Part shown: one piece after another, positions 1 through 7,876 of the stretch | Numbering within the stretch: position 1 is the first letter of the stretch | How the letters are laid out: each line of letters starts with the position of its first letter | NCBI GenBank assembly: GCA_913041945.1 | Contig: CAJWIT010000011.1 | Span: 1-36,364, forward strand | DNA length: 36,364 nucleotides | DNA from: an uncultured Fidelibacterota bacterium | GTDB taxonomy: Bacteria > Fidelibacterota > Marinisomatia > Marinisomatales > UBA8229 | Direction of reading: 5' to 3' | The notes under the pieces: generated by a model | The model's input: only the letters and a program-made list of their open reading frames with translations | Database searches by the model: none | What the model was told of the DNA's origin: nothing | Made by a program: the position numbers and the translations under genes

Positions 1-842
1 CTCAAACAGCAGCAAACGATACAGGCTCCACTGCAGGTGTTTTTGTGGGATTTGTTTTGAATACTCCCTATCTTGCTCGTTGGGGAGGGATAGATCTAGT
101 GGGTGAATTCGACGGTACAGGTATCAATGTGGGACTCCGCATCCCCCTTACCTCGGATTATCGCCTGAACTTCGGGTTCACCCACATAGATAAATTACCG
201 CATTTTGGAGACACCTACTGGGCAGGCCACCCAGGGGCAACCCTTGGTCTCGACATGGCGGTTCCCAGGGCTATAATACAAGAGCCGGTCGCGGGATTCT
301 TTGACGGGCCCTCACCCTTTGTTGATGACCCAAGAAAGCTGTATCCAGCAGTAGAGGGCGAAACAATTACAGCACAGAGGGACAGCACCCTTAGGATAGC
401 TGATTATGTTGTACACTCCCTTCGGGATTCCATGAGCCTTATGAATAATGAAATGCGTAACTTGATTATTCGACTGTCCGCCATGGAACAAAACTCGATG
501 TTTCTAGAGGATTCTCTTAAATCGTTAAAATTAGATCAGAATGTTCAGGATAAAAATGAAAATGACGCCCTTCGTCATTTATCCCGGTCCCTAAGATTTT
601 TTTACACGGGGGATTATCGCGGAGCATTACAAGAGGTAGAAGCTGCGCTCGAGTTGAATCCAAATCTTGCCCTGGCCTATGCACGCAGAGGGTCTATTTA
701 TTATAAACTTGGAGATGTTCAGCGTGCAACTATTGATTGGAACCTAGCCCTGCGCTTGGATGCAGAATATGATGATGTGAGAAATATCCTAAAGGCTCTC
801 CATGAAAACAGGCTAAGAACAACAAGCGTTATTAAGGAGTAA
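1..842 (+). CDS. Outer-membrane-like / coiled-coil / TPR protein (5' end outside window)
   Basis: The reading frame is open from base 3 with no stop, so the gene starts upstream of the window; a GTG at 45 is probably internal. Three parts are visible. The N-terminal part has alternating aromatic/Gly-rich strands (for example the GINVGLRIPL segment) like the end of an outer-membrane beta-barrel. The middle (about bases 390-570) is heptad-like and probably coiled coil. The end holds one or two TPR helices, including ALELNPNLALAYARRGSIYY. The stop is followed after 6 bases by motA, and the motA ribosome binding site (AAGGAG, 834-839) lies inside the end of this gene, so the two are co-transcribed. 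I do not recognise the family. By position it could be the envelope component that couples the downstream motor proteins to the outer membrane; that is inference. Confidence 0.7.
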   Translation, partial: QTAANDTGSTAGVFVGFVLNTPYLARWGGIDLVGEFDGTGINVGLRIPLTSDYRLNFGFTHIDKLPHFGDTYWAGHPGATLGLDMAVPRAIIQEPVAGFFDGPSPFVDDPRKLYPAVEGETITAQRDSTLRIADYVVHSLRDSMSLMNNEMRNLIIRLSAMEQNSMFLEDSLKSLKLDQNVQDKNENDALRHLSRSLRFFYTGDYRGALQEVEAALELNPNLALAYARRGSIYYKLGDVQRATIDWNLALRLDAEYDDVRNILKALHENRLRTTSVIKE

Positions 843-848
843 TTTTCT

Positions 849-1616
849 ATGGACATTGCAACAATTATAGGAATACTATTGGGAATAGGATCGATTTTAG
901 GGGGCATTATATTAATGACCCCAGACCTGGGAATGTTTGGTTCTGTATCCAGTTTCGCAATTGTGTTTGGAGGAATGATAGCGTCTGTGTCAGTTGCTTT
1001 TCCGCTCCAGGAAGTTTTGAAGTTGGGGGCCGCCATGGGTGCCGTATTCAAAGGAAGCAAGGAAAGGCTGGGCGATGAAGTAGACGGAGCGGTGGAGGTT
1101 GCAGAAACAGCACGGAAAGGTGTGGCAGAGCTTGAGTCAAAAGTCAGCAGTATTGACAACCCATTCTTTCGCGATGGTGTTCAAATGGTTATTGATGGGA
1201 TGGCTATTGAAGAATTGACAGACATATTAACCACAAGAATTGATTATAGAGAATCTAGGGAAAGAACCCAGGCAGATTTATTTAAAAATATGGGAGTAAT
1301 GTCTCCTGCCTGGGGTATGATCGGAACGCTCATTGGGCTTGTAGTTATGTTGTCAGGTTTTGGTGAGGGAGGTACTGATACCCTCGGTGCTGGTATGTCG
1401 GCCGCCCTGATTACAACATTTTATGGTGCAGTTTTTGCAAATCTGTTCTTTTTGCCCATGAGCGCAAAGATACTTACCCGGGTCGCCTTTCATAGTACCC
1501 AGCAATCCTTGTATTTGGAAGCTTCCCGATTGATTCATCAAAAAAAACACCCCATAATTGTTAGGGAAAAGCTGAACTCATATATTCCGCCAAAAGAATG
1601 GAAACGGGAGGAATAA
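849..1616 (+). CDS. motA: MotA-family stator protein (proton or sodium channel subunit)
   Basis: At 255 residues this is the normal length for a MotA/PomA protein, which forms a pentamer around a MotB dimer in the inner membrane and converts ion flow into rotation. Four membrane helices are visible: about 3-23, 32-52, 148-170 and 182-204. The signature segment MSPAWGMIGTLIGLVVML contains Pro153, matching the conserved proline of the family (Pro173 in E. coli). The cytoplasmic loop between helices 2 and 3 is charged, as expected for contact with FliG. Thr160 (GMIGT) and Thr190 (ALITT) match the polar threonines of the sodium-type PomA/MotP group rather than E. coli MotA, so sodium coupling is plausible. 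The start is ATG 849 with AAGGAG 10 bases upstream. ExbB/TolQ is a distant relative, but the length, the four helices and the motB and fliG neighbours argue for MotA. Confidence 0.92.
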   Translation: MDIATIIGILLGIGSILGGIILMTPDLGMFGSVSSFAIVFGGMIASVSVAFPLQEVLKLGAAMGAVFKGSKERLGDEVDGAVEVAETARKGVAELESKVSSIDNPFFRDGVQMVIDGMAIEELTDILTTRIDYRESRERTQADLFKNMGVMSPAWGMIGTLIGLVVMLSGFGEGGTDTLGAGMSAALITTFYGAVFANLFFLPMSAKILTRVAFHSTQQSLYLEASRLIHQKKHPIIVREKLNSYIPPKEWKREE

Positions 1617-1621
1617 ATTAA

Positions 1622-2422
1622 ATGGCTATAACCGCAGCCGAAAAAAAGAAATATCTTGAAAAGGGGGCCCGATTAGTTGAGGAGGGCCTTCCTGGCTGGT
1701 ATGGTACATTTGCTGATATGATGACACTGCTCTTTGCTTTTTTTGTGCTCTTGGCTGCAATATCAACGATTGATCCTGTTAAACTAATGAACATGGCCGA
1801 TGGAATGGGTAAATCTGTGGGCAAAAAGAAAGAGCTTGACAATCAATCCATGTCTCTCGGTGATATTCATAAGGAAACTGCAAAAATGGTTGAAGAAATG
1901 GCTGCTGATCCAAAAACGGGTGAAAAACCTGTCGAAGTAACAACAAGCCCTAAAGGCGTCACTATTGCGATTGCTGAAGATATTAGTTTTCCTTCAGGGT
2001 CAGCAGTAACCAAACCGGAATTTTTGGATATATTAAAAAAAATTGTATTACCTGAAATTAAAGGATCCTATTTTAAGGTTGCTGTAGAGGGTCATACCGA
2101 CAGCGATCAGTTGCCAAAAGCATTGCGGTCACAATATCCAAGCAACTGGGAGCTATCAAGCGCCAGGGCTTCTGCTGTTGTCCGTCAACTGATAGGTTTA
2201 GATGTAGATCCCATCCGCTTAGAGGCTGTTGGATATGGGGAGTTTGTTCCAAGAGATAAAAAAAACACGGAATTAATTACAGCAGATTTAATAAAAAAAT
2301 ACAATTCTAATCCTCAGAAAAAGGCCCGGAATCGACGCGTTGAAATCACATTTTTAGCGCCCCGAGGCGGTCCGGTGGGAAGATCAGAAGCCGTCTCCGG
2401 TGACACAGGAGAGAAAAAATAA
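1622..2422 (+). CDS. motB: MotB-family stator protein with OmpA-like peptidoglycan-binding domain
   Basis: The 266-residue protein has the MotB layout: a short cytoplasmic N-terminus, one membrane helix (about 26-46) and a periplasmic OmpA-like domain (about 140-255). The helix begins GWYGTFADMMTLLFAFFVLL. Asp32 falls in the position of the essential ion-binding aspartate of MotB (also Asp32 in E. coli). The OmpA-like part shows the VEGHTD motif, the NWELSSARA helix and the C-terminal NRRVEI strand that grip peptidoglycan. The protein should therefore anchor the stator to the cell wall and supply the ion-carrying residue. It starts 5 bases after motA, with GGGAGG at 1606-1611 as ribosome binding site. 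All key residues are present, so the pair looks functional. Confidence 0.93.
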   Translation: MAITAAEKKKYLEKGARLVEEGLPGWYGTFADMMTLLFAFFVLLAAISTIDPVKLMNMADGMGKSVGKKKELDNQSMSLGDIHKETAKMVEEMAADPKTGEKPVEVTTSPKGVTIAIAEDISFPSGSAVTKPEFLDILKKIVLPEIKGSYFKVAVEGHTDSDQLPKALRSQYPSNWELSSARASAVVRQLIGLDVDPIRLEAVGYGEFVPRDKKNTELITADLIKKYNSNPQKKARNRRVEITFLAPRGGPVGRSEAVSGDTGEKK

Positions 2423-2449
2423 AATTTTTATATGAATAAGGGAGTTGTT

Positions 2450-3994
2450 ATGATGAAGCAATGGCCAAAATTACCTGTAATTATTTTTCTGGGTTTGTTT
2501 TTAACAGATGGAACAGGTCAAGAGTCCGGGTTCCTTGCCCAAAAATTAATGGTAGAAAACAATCTTCGTGAGCGAATTACAAATGCTCTTTCAAAAGCAA
2601 TCGATGAATCACGCTATGTGGTGGACGTAAGTGTTGATTTAGAATTGAGTGATGCTGTAGAAGAACAGGTTACTTTTTTTACGGGAGAGAAAAAAACCAC
2701 CCCTTCCATGCAAAAGAATAGTTTTCGTGAAATACAGCCAAGGCCTGATGATCCTAAAACTTCTGATGATGTAGAAAGTATGGTTGGTTTACCAATCCCC
2801 GGGTTTGAATTTGAGGTGGAACAGAAACCGGAAATAATGGACAAGCCGACAATCTCTAAACCTGCCGAAAGAGCCACATTCCATCAGGATAAAAAAGAAC
2901 CAGGTCCAGAGATTTTATCGAAAACCTCTTCTTATAAGCGTCCATCAACAGCGCAAATTATTAAACAGGAAATCAGTATTATTTTACAGGAAGGATCATC
3001 GCCAGAAATGATTGAAAATATCCGCCAACTTGTGATGATGGCCTCCAGGTTCAACAGGTCGCGAGGTGATGTGTTGAGCATTATGACTGCCAGTTTTAAG
3101 GAAAGGCGGGATGAGAAGTCGGCAGAACAGATTCTTTTAAAGGCTATTGCAGAAAAGATTGAGTCACTGGAAGTTGAAAGGTCACAAAGGGGTGTAGCCC
3201 AAGGTGAATATGGACAGGAAGAAATAGAAAAATATAAGAGTCAAGTACAAGAACTTTTGATGTTTGCTGATAGTGTGAAAGCTGCTGCTAAGGATCGGTT
3301 CCAAAGACAAGAAATAGAAAAAGTTGTTGCTCCTTATCAAGAGCAAATTCAAAAATTACAACAGGAAACAAACGACTTAAAAGCGATGCTAGGGCAACCC
3401 GACGCAGAAAAGGAAGAAATCTTGACGGAGGTGGAACAGAGGGAAAAGCAGATAGCAGAGGTTGATGCTCGTATTGAAGAGATATCAAACTTATTGGAAC
3501 GCACTCAAGAAGATTTAGGGCAAGCAGAAAACGGGGGGATGTCTACGACAGTTCTTTTGGTTTCTGTTTTTGGTGCATTTATATTTGTCCTTGTTGTTCT
3601 GGTTGTTACCCTTCTGGGAAGATCAAAACAACAATACCCACCACCATGGATGTATCCACCTAGACGCCCGAAAAGGAGGACCAAGAAAAAAGCAGAGAAA
3701 AACACCTCAGCAGGAACCCCAGCAGCCCCCCCACAAAGTCTCCCGCATTCAGCAGCACCAAGCCAAACGGACATGAAAAACATTGAGATTGATGAAGACC
3801 CAGGTGTTTTGCGAAGTGAAATTAATGATATAAAAAAATCGATTGTTTCAATGAGCGTTGGTCAACCTGCAACTGCTACGAAAATTGTAAAGGAATGGAT
3901 GGAAGTTGAGGCTCCACCCCCACCGGAAGAGGAAGCCCCACCACCGCCTGAGGAAGAACCCACAGAAAAAAAATCTAAGAAGAAGAAAAAGTAG
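2450..3994 (+). CDS. FliF-like ring protein, reduced to RBM3-like domain with coiled-coil stalk
   Basis: This 514-residue protein is a divergent relative of FliF, the MS-ring protein that holds FliG. I place the start at ATG 2450 (or 2453) because AAGGGAG lies at 2438-2444; an ATG at 2432 is upstream of that site. In order I see: a signal peptide or membrane helix (about 8-20); an RBM3-like first half (about 28-70, ending VVDVSVDLEL); a variable insertion (about 85-160); an RBM3-like second half with SRFNRSRGDVLSIMTASF (199-216), close to the FliF GF..ARGD.V.V...F motif; a coiled coil (about 220-360); a membrane helix (366-389); and a basic, proline-rich cytoplasmic tail. Residues 453-487, with ATKIVKEWMEVE, resemble the FliF tail that binds FliG. 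RBM1 and RBM2 are missing and the long coiled coil is not normal for FliF. Assignment rests on these motifs and on fliG following directly. Confidence 0.72.
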   Translation: MMKQWPKLPVIIFLGLFLTDGTGQESGFLAQKLMVENNLRERITNALSKAIDESRYVVDVSVDLELSDAVEEQVTFFTGEKKTTPSMQKNSFREIQPRPDDPKTSDDVESMVGLPIPGFEFEVEQKPEIMDKPTISKPAERATFHQDKKEPGPEILSKTSSYKRPSTAQIIKQEISIILQEGSSPEMIENIRQLVMMASRFNRSRGDVLSIMTASFKERRDEKSAEQILLKAIAEKIESLEVERSQRGVAQGEYGQEEIEKYKSQVQELLMFADSVKAAAKDRFQRQEIEKVVAPYQEQIQKLQQETNDLKAMLGQPDAEKEEILTEVEQREKQIAEVDARIEEISNLLERTQEDLGQAENGGMSTTVLLVSVFGAFIFVLVVLVVTLLGRSKQQYPPPWMYPPRRPKRRTKKKAEKNTSAGTPAAPPQSLPHSAAPSQTDMKNIEIDEDPGVLRSEINDIKKSIVSMSVGQPATATKIVKEWMEVEAPPPPEEEAPPPPEEEPTEKKSKKKKK

Positions 3995-4002
3995 AGGTCG
4001 CG

Positions 4003-4935
4003 ATGATTACAGATTACTACAGATTGTCAGGACTACAAAAAGTAGCAATTCTCTTTTCGATTCTTGGGGAAAGCCTTGCGATTACTTTAATTGAAAATTT
4101 GTCAAAAACGGATAAAAGAAAAATCAGGGCCATGATGAGGGAAATGGAAAACACTTCTTTTTCTGTTAAAAAACGAGTGACGGAAGAGTTTTATTTTAGT
4201 TTTGTTAGCGAGGAATTTCAAAAGGAAGAAGATGGCACGGCGGGCAAACCCTTTGAGTTCTTAGATAGCCTTACGGAGGAACAGCTTGTAGCTCTGATTT
4301 CTCCAGAGGAACCCCGCGTCATAGCCATTGTATTGGCCCAAGTATCGCTGGAAAGACGTACCTTAATTCTGAACCGGATGAAACCTGAAGAAAAAGGCCG
4401 CACATTAATTGAACTGGGGAATCTGTCTGATATTCCGCTGGAAGCAGTTGTGAATGTAGCGACTGAATTAAAAGAAAAATCTAGCTTTTTACCTCGAACC
4501 CTTGACTTTTCCAGAGGAGGAGGAAAAGACATTGCAGATATTCTCAGCACAATGGGTCAGGATGAAGAGGACAAGTTTTTATCAGCGATCAGTCTGGAAA
4601 ACCCAGAGCTTGCGAAGGAAGTAAAAAAATATCATTTAACATTTGAGAACATCTTTGAATTTTTTCCTGATAACCTTATTCGTGATATAATGAACTCGGT
4701 GGATTTGGACGACATTGCTACTGCTCTGAAGGGAATGTCTGAAACAGATGTTAACAGGGTGATTAATAATCTGCCAAAGAAAAAACAAGCTATGTATGAG
4801 CCGAAAGAGGGGGCCATGTCAAAGAGAGAGGTAGAAAGAGCAAGGAAGAAAATTGTTGAGCAGGCCCGCATAATGGAAAAAGACGGTGCATTTTCTCTAC
4901 AGGACCTGACTGGTTCTGGCGAAATGGTTGAGTAA
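4003..4935 (+). CDS. fliG: FliG-like rotor (switch) protein
   Basis: The 310-residue protein matches FliG along its whole length. The N-domain (about 5-70) contains LSGLQKVAILFSILGE, the family's KAAILL.LGE signature, which binds the FliF tail. The middle domain (about 83-160) has EEPRVIAIVLAQV in place of EHPQ.IA.ILA. GGGKDIADIL (172-181) precedes the C-terminal torque domain (about 185-295), where VDLDDIATALKG keeps the conserved ALKG lysine (Lys243, Lys264 in E. coli). FliG normally transmits stator force to the rotor. The usual charged torque helix is altered: by eye, the loop after LPKKKQAMYEPKEGA is shorter and the acidic pair of E. coli is not obvious. It begins 8 bases after the FliF-like gene and ends just before a terminator, so it is the last gene of the operon. 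No FliM, FliN or other flagellar gene follows. Confidence 0.85.
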   Translation: MITDYYRLSGLQKVAILFSILGESLAITLIENLSKTDKRKIRAMMREMENTSFSVKKRVTEEFYFSFVSEEFQKEEDGTAGKPFEFLDSLTEEQLVALISPEEPRVIAIVLAQVSLERRTLILNRMKPEEKGRTLIELGNLSDIPLEAVVNVATELKEKSSFLPRTLDFSRGGGKDIADILSTMGQDEEDKFLSAISLENPELAKEVKKYHLTFENIFEFFPDNLIRDIMNSVDLDDIATALKGMSETDVNRVINNLPKKKQAMYEPKEGAMSKREVERARKKIVEQARIMEKDGAFSLQDLTGSGEMVE

Positions 4936-4961
4936 AGAAAAATTCTTTAATAATAAAAGGG

Positions 4962-4998
4962 AAAGCTCCTGGTTTTGTAACACACCGGGGGCTTTTTT
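4962..4998 (+). terminator. Rho-independent terminator of the motor operon
   Basis: An 11-bp stem (4962-4972 with 4985-4995, two G-U pairs) encloses a 12-base loop and runs into six T residues. It lies 27 bases after the fliG-like stop and just before the end of the convergent ppdK gene. The A-rich 5' side may make it work for both strands. Confidence 0.85.
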
Positions 4999-5002
4999 AG
5001 TT

Positions 5003-7708
5003 TCAGGTGTTTTTTAATACCGAATGTGCTGCTGCCAAACGTGCTACAGGCACCCGGTAGGGTGAACAGCTTACATAATCCAACCCCACACGGTGACAGA
5101 AGTCAATGCTTGCTGGATCTCCGCCGTGCTCTCCGCATATCCCAATCTTTAGGTTTTCTCTGATGCTGCGTCCTTTATCAACGCCCATTTTCACCAATTG
5201 ACCAACACCGGACTGATCCAAGCTCTGGAACGGATCATGAGCAAGCACTTTCTGTTCTAGGTAATCCGGCAAGAACCCGCCAATATCATCACGGCTGAAG
5301 CCATAGGTGGTTTGGGTCAGGTCATTCGTACCAAAACTAAAGAATTCAGCTTTTTGAGCTATTTCATCAGCAGTGAGAGCAGCCCGGGGCAATTCAATCA
5401 TTGTACCCACAAGGTAATTAAACTTGATACTGTTTTCTTCCATGACAGCATCCGCAATCTTTCTGACAATAGCTTCCTGATTTTCAAATTCGGCATAGGT
5501 TCCAACAAGCGGAATCATAACTTCCGGAAACACGTTAACATCGTTTTTTGTCAGCTCAGCCGTAGCTTCAAAGATTGCCCGGGATTGCATTTCTGTGATT
5601 TCAGGATATGCAATACCCAAACGGCAACCGCGATGTCCCAACATCGGGTTAAGCTCATGTAGATTGCTGATACGAATACGAATTGCATCTGCTGAAATAT
5701 TAAGCTCGTTAGCAAGTTCGTTGATCTGTTTATCATTTTGAGGCATAAACTCATGTAGTGGAGGATCAAGAAGACGAATTGTGACTGGCAAATCGTTCAT
5801 TGCTTCCAAAATACCTCGAAAATCATCCCGCTGATACGGAAGGAGTTCCATAACAGCAGCCCGCCGGACTTTTTCGCTTCCTGCAAGGATCATTTTTCGT
5901 ACTGCCAAAATTCTTTTTGGATCAAAGAACATATGTTCAGTCCGACAAAGACCTATTCCCTGAGCACCAAAGCTTCGAGCTAATGCAGAATCTTCAGGTC
6001 GCTCTACATTCGTTCGAACTTTCAAGGTACGAATCTCATCAGCCCATGTCATTAATTCCGCATATTCTTTATTAGCTCCCGGGTCAGAGCTTAAAAGACC
6101 AAGCCTGCCTCTGTAAACTTTCCCAGCTGTGCCATTTAAAGTAAGTGAATCTCCCTCCTTTAATACCACATCATTAATAGTAAGGGTTTTTTCATCCGTG
6201 TTAATTTGTAAAGAACCACACCCCACAATACAGCACTTGCCCCAACCGCGGGCAACCAAAGCAGCGTGACTTGTCATTCCTCCTTTGGAGGTAAGAATGG
6301 CAGCAGCAGCATGCATCCCATGAACATCTTCAGGCGAGGTTTCGTCTCGAACCAAGATAACCACCCTCTCTTCTTTTTTCCAAGCTTCTGCATCATCGGC
6401 TGTGAAAACAATTTGTCCTGTAGCGCCGCCCGGACCGGCCGGCAAACCCTTTGCTAAAAGCTCACCCTTGGTTTCTTCTTCTGGGTCCACCATAGGATGA
6501 AGCAGTTCGTCAATTTGATCAGGGGAGACACGCAAAACAGCCATTTCTTTATCAATGAGCTTTTCGTGAAACATGTCTACAGCCATTTTAATGGAAGCAG
6601 GACCATTTCGTTTGCCAGTACGTGTTTGTAGCATCCACAAACGCCCTTCTTCAATCGTGAATTCAATGTCCTGCATGTCAGCATAATGTTTTTCAAGTTT
6701 AATTCGGATCGCATCTAAATCGTTGTAAACCTGAGGTAAAAAGGATTCCAAAGACAATGCATCTTGATTGTCATCGGTTTTTGTGGATTCGTTCAAGGGG
6801 TTTGGTGTGCGTAGCCCAGCAACAACATCTTCGCCTTGGGCGTTTTGTAGCCACTCACCATAAAAGACATTTTCTCCAGTGGCTGGATTCCGGGTAAACG
6901 CTACACCAGTGGCTGACCCCTTACCTGTGTTCCCAAAAACCATTGCCTGAACATTTACGGCGGTTCCCCATTCTTCGGGTATGTTTTCTATCTTGCGGTA
7001 GCTGATAGCCCGTTTACCGTTCCAGCTTTTAAACACAGCCGTTACACCACCCCAAAGTTGTGCATAGGCATCATCCGGGAATTCTTCACCAAGTTGTTCT
7101 TTTATTTGTTTTTTAAATTTATCAGAGATGACAATCCAATCATCTCCGGAAAGATCAGCGTCTTCTGTGTAACCTTTTTTTTCTTTATGATCAACCAAAA
7201 TTGTTTCGAGCTGATGGCGGATACCTTTTCCACTCTTGGTCTCAACGCCAGCAGCTTTTTCCATAACAACATCTGCGTACATTGTAATCAAGCGGCGATA
7301 AGCATCATAAACGAAGCGCTTGTTTCCAGTTTTTGCAATGAGCCCGGGGATTGTTTTAGATGTAAGCCCAATATTGAGAACAGTCTCCATCATTCCGGGC
7401 ATGGATTGGCGGGCTCCAGAACGCACAGAGAAAAGCAAAGGGTTGTCAGCACGGCCAAACTCCTTTCCCATGACAACCTCTGTTTGTCTCAACGCATCAT
7501 TCACCTGATTATCCAAGTCATTAGGATAATTTAAATTATTGTCGTAATAATAATTACAAACGTCAGTAGTTATTGTAAATCCAGGGGGTACTGGAATTCC
7601 AAGATTGGTCATTTCCGCCAGGTTTGCGCCTTTCCCGCCAAGAAGATTTTTCATTTCTGCGCTACCCTCAGCATGATTATTACCAAACAAGTATATGTGT
7701 TTTGTCAT
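5003..7708 (-). CDS. ppdK: Pyruvate, phosphate dikinase
   Basis: The enzyme interconverts pyruvate, ATP and phosphate with PEP, AMP and pyrophosphate, and works in gluconeogenesis or PPi-dependent glycolysis in the cytoplasm. At 901 residues it has the usual length. The N-terminal ATP-grasp part contains NLLGGKGANLAEMTNLGIPV and the PPGFTITT motif. The phosphohistidine domain shows GGMTSHAALVARGWGKCC with the catalytic His481. The C-terminal PEP-binding barrel has FGTNDLTQTTYGFSRDD and GICGEHGGDP, which holds the catalytic cysteine. AAGGAAA (7715-7721 on the plus strand, read in reverse) is a good ribosome binding site for the ATG at 7708. It is transcribed alone, divergent from the peptide transporter operon and convergent with the motor operon. 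Confidence 0.98.
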   Translation of the reverse strand: MTKHIYLFGNNHAEGSAEMKNLLGGKGANLAEMTNLGIPVPPGFTITTDVCNYYYDNNLNYPNDLDNQVNDALRQTEVVMGKEFGRADNPLLFSVRSGARQSMPGMMETVLNIGLTSKTIPGLIAKTGNKRFVYDAYRRLITMYADVVMEKAAGVETKSGKGIRHQLETILVDHKEKKGYTEDADLSGDDWIVISDKFKKQIKEQLGEEFPDDAYAQLWGGVTAVFKSWNGKRAISYRKIENIPEEWGTAVNVQAMVFGNTGKGSATGVAFTRNPATGENVFYGEWLQNAQGEDVVAGLRTPNPLNESTKTDDNQDALSLESFLPQVYNDLDAIRIKLEKHYADMQDIEFTIEEGRLWMLQTRTGKRNGPASIKMAVDMFHEKLIDKEMAVLRVSPDQIDELLHPMVDPEEETKGELLAKGLPAGPGGATGQIVFTADDAEAWKKEERVVILVRDETSPEDVHGMHAAAAILTSKGGMTSHAALVARGWGKCCIVGCGSLQINTDEKTLTINDVVLKEGDSLTLNGTAGKVYRGRLGLLSSDPGANKEYAELMTWADEIRTLKVRTNVERPEDSALARSFGAQGIGLCRTEHMFFDPKRILAVRKMILAGSEKVRRAAVMELLPYQRDDFRGILEAMNDLPVTIRLLDPPLHEFMPQNDKQINELANELNISADAIRIRISNLHELNPMLGHRGCRLGIAYPEITEMQSRAIFEATAELTKNDVNVFPEVMIPLVGTYAEFENQEAIVRKIADAVMEENSIKFNYLVGTMIELPRAALTADEIAQKAEFFSFGTNDLTQTTYGFSRDDIGGFLPDYLEQKVLAHDPFQSLDQSGVGQLVKMGVDKGRSIRENLKIGICGEHGGDPASIDFCHRVGLDYVSCSPYRVPVARLAAAHSVLKNT

Positions 7709-7876
7709 AGAATTTCCTTTTTGATAGACTAAAAATAAGGTACTTAAATTTCAAAGAATAGCCATTTAAGAAATAAAGTCATTTTAAGTGGATGAAAAAT
7801 CTATATTTTTTAAGTTAAAAAACAAATTTAGAAATATGAATTTGTATTTTTCTTTGTTTATACTAAATGTAGGAAT

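Noticed and set aside
849-2422. Zorya (ZorA/ZorB) anti-phage stator pair
   Set aside because: ZorA has a long cytoplasmic tail and ZorC/ZorD or ZorE should follow. Here MotA has normal length and FliF-like and FliG genes follow.
7058-7534. Plus-strand frame of 158 codons inside ppdK
   Set aside because: It is antisense to a fully conserved enzyme gene and has a cysteine- and phenylalanine-rich composition typical of shadow frames.
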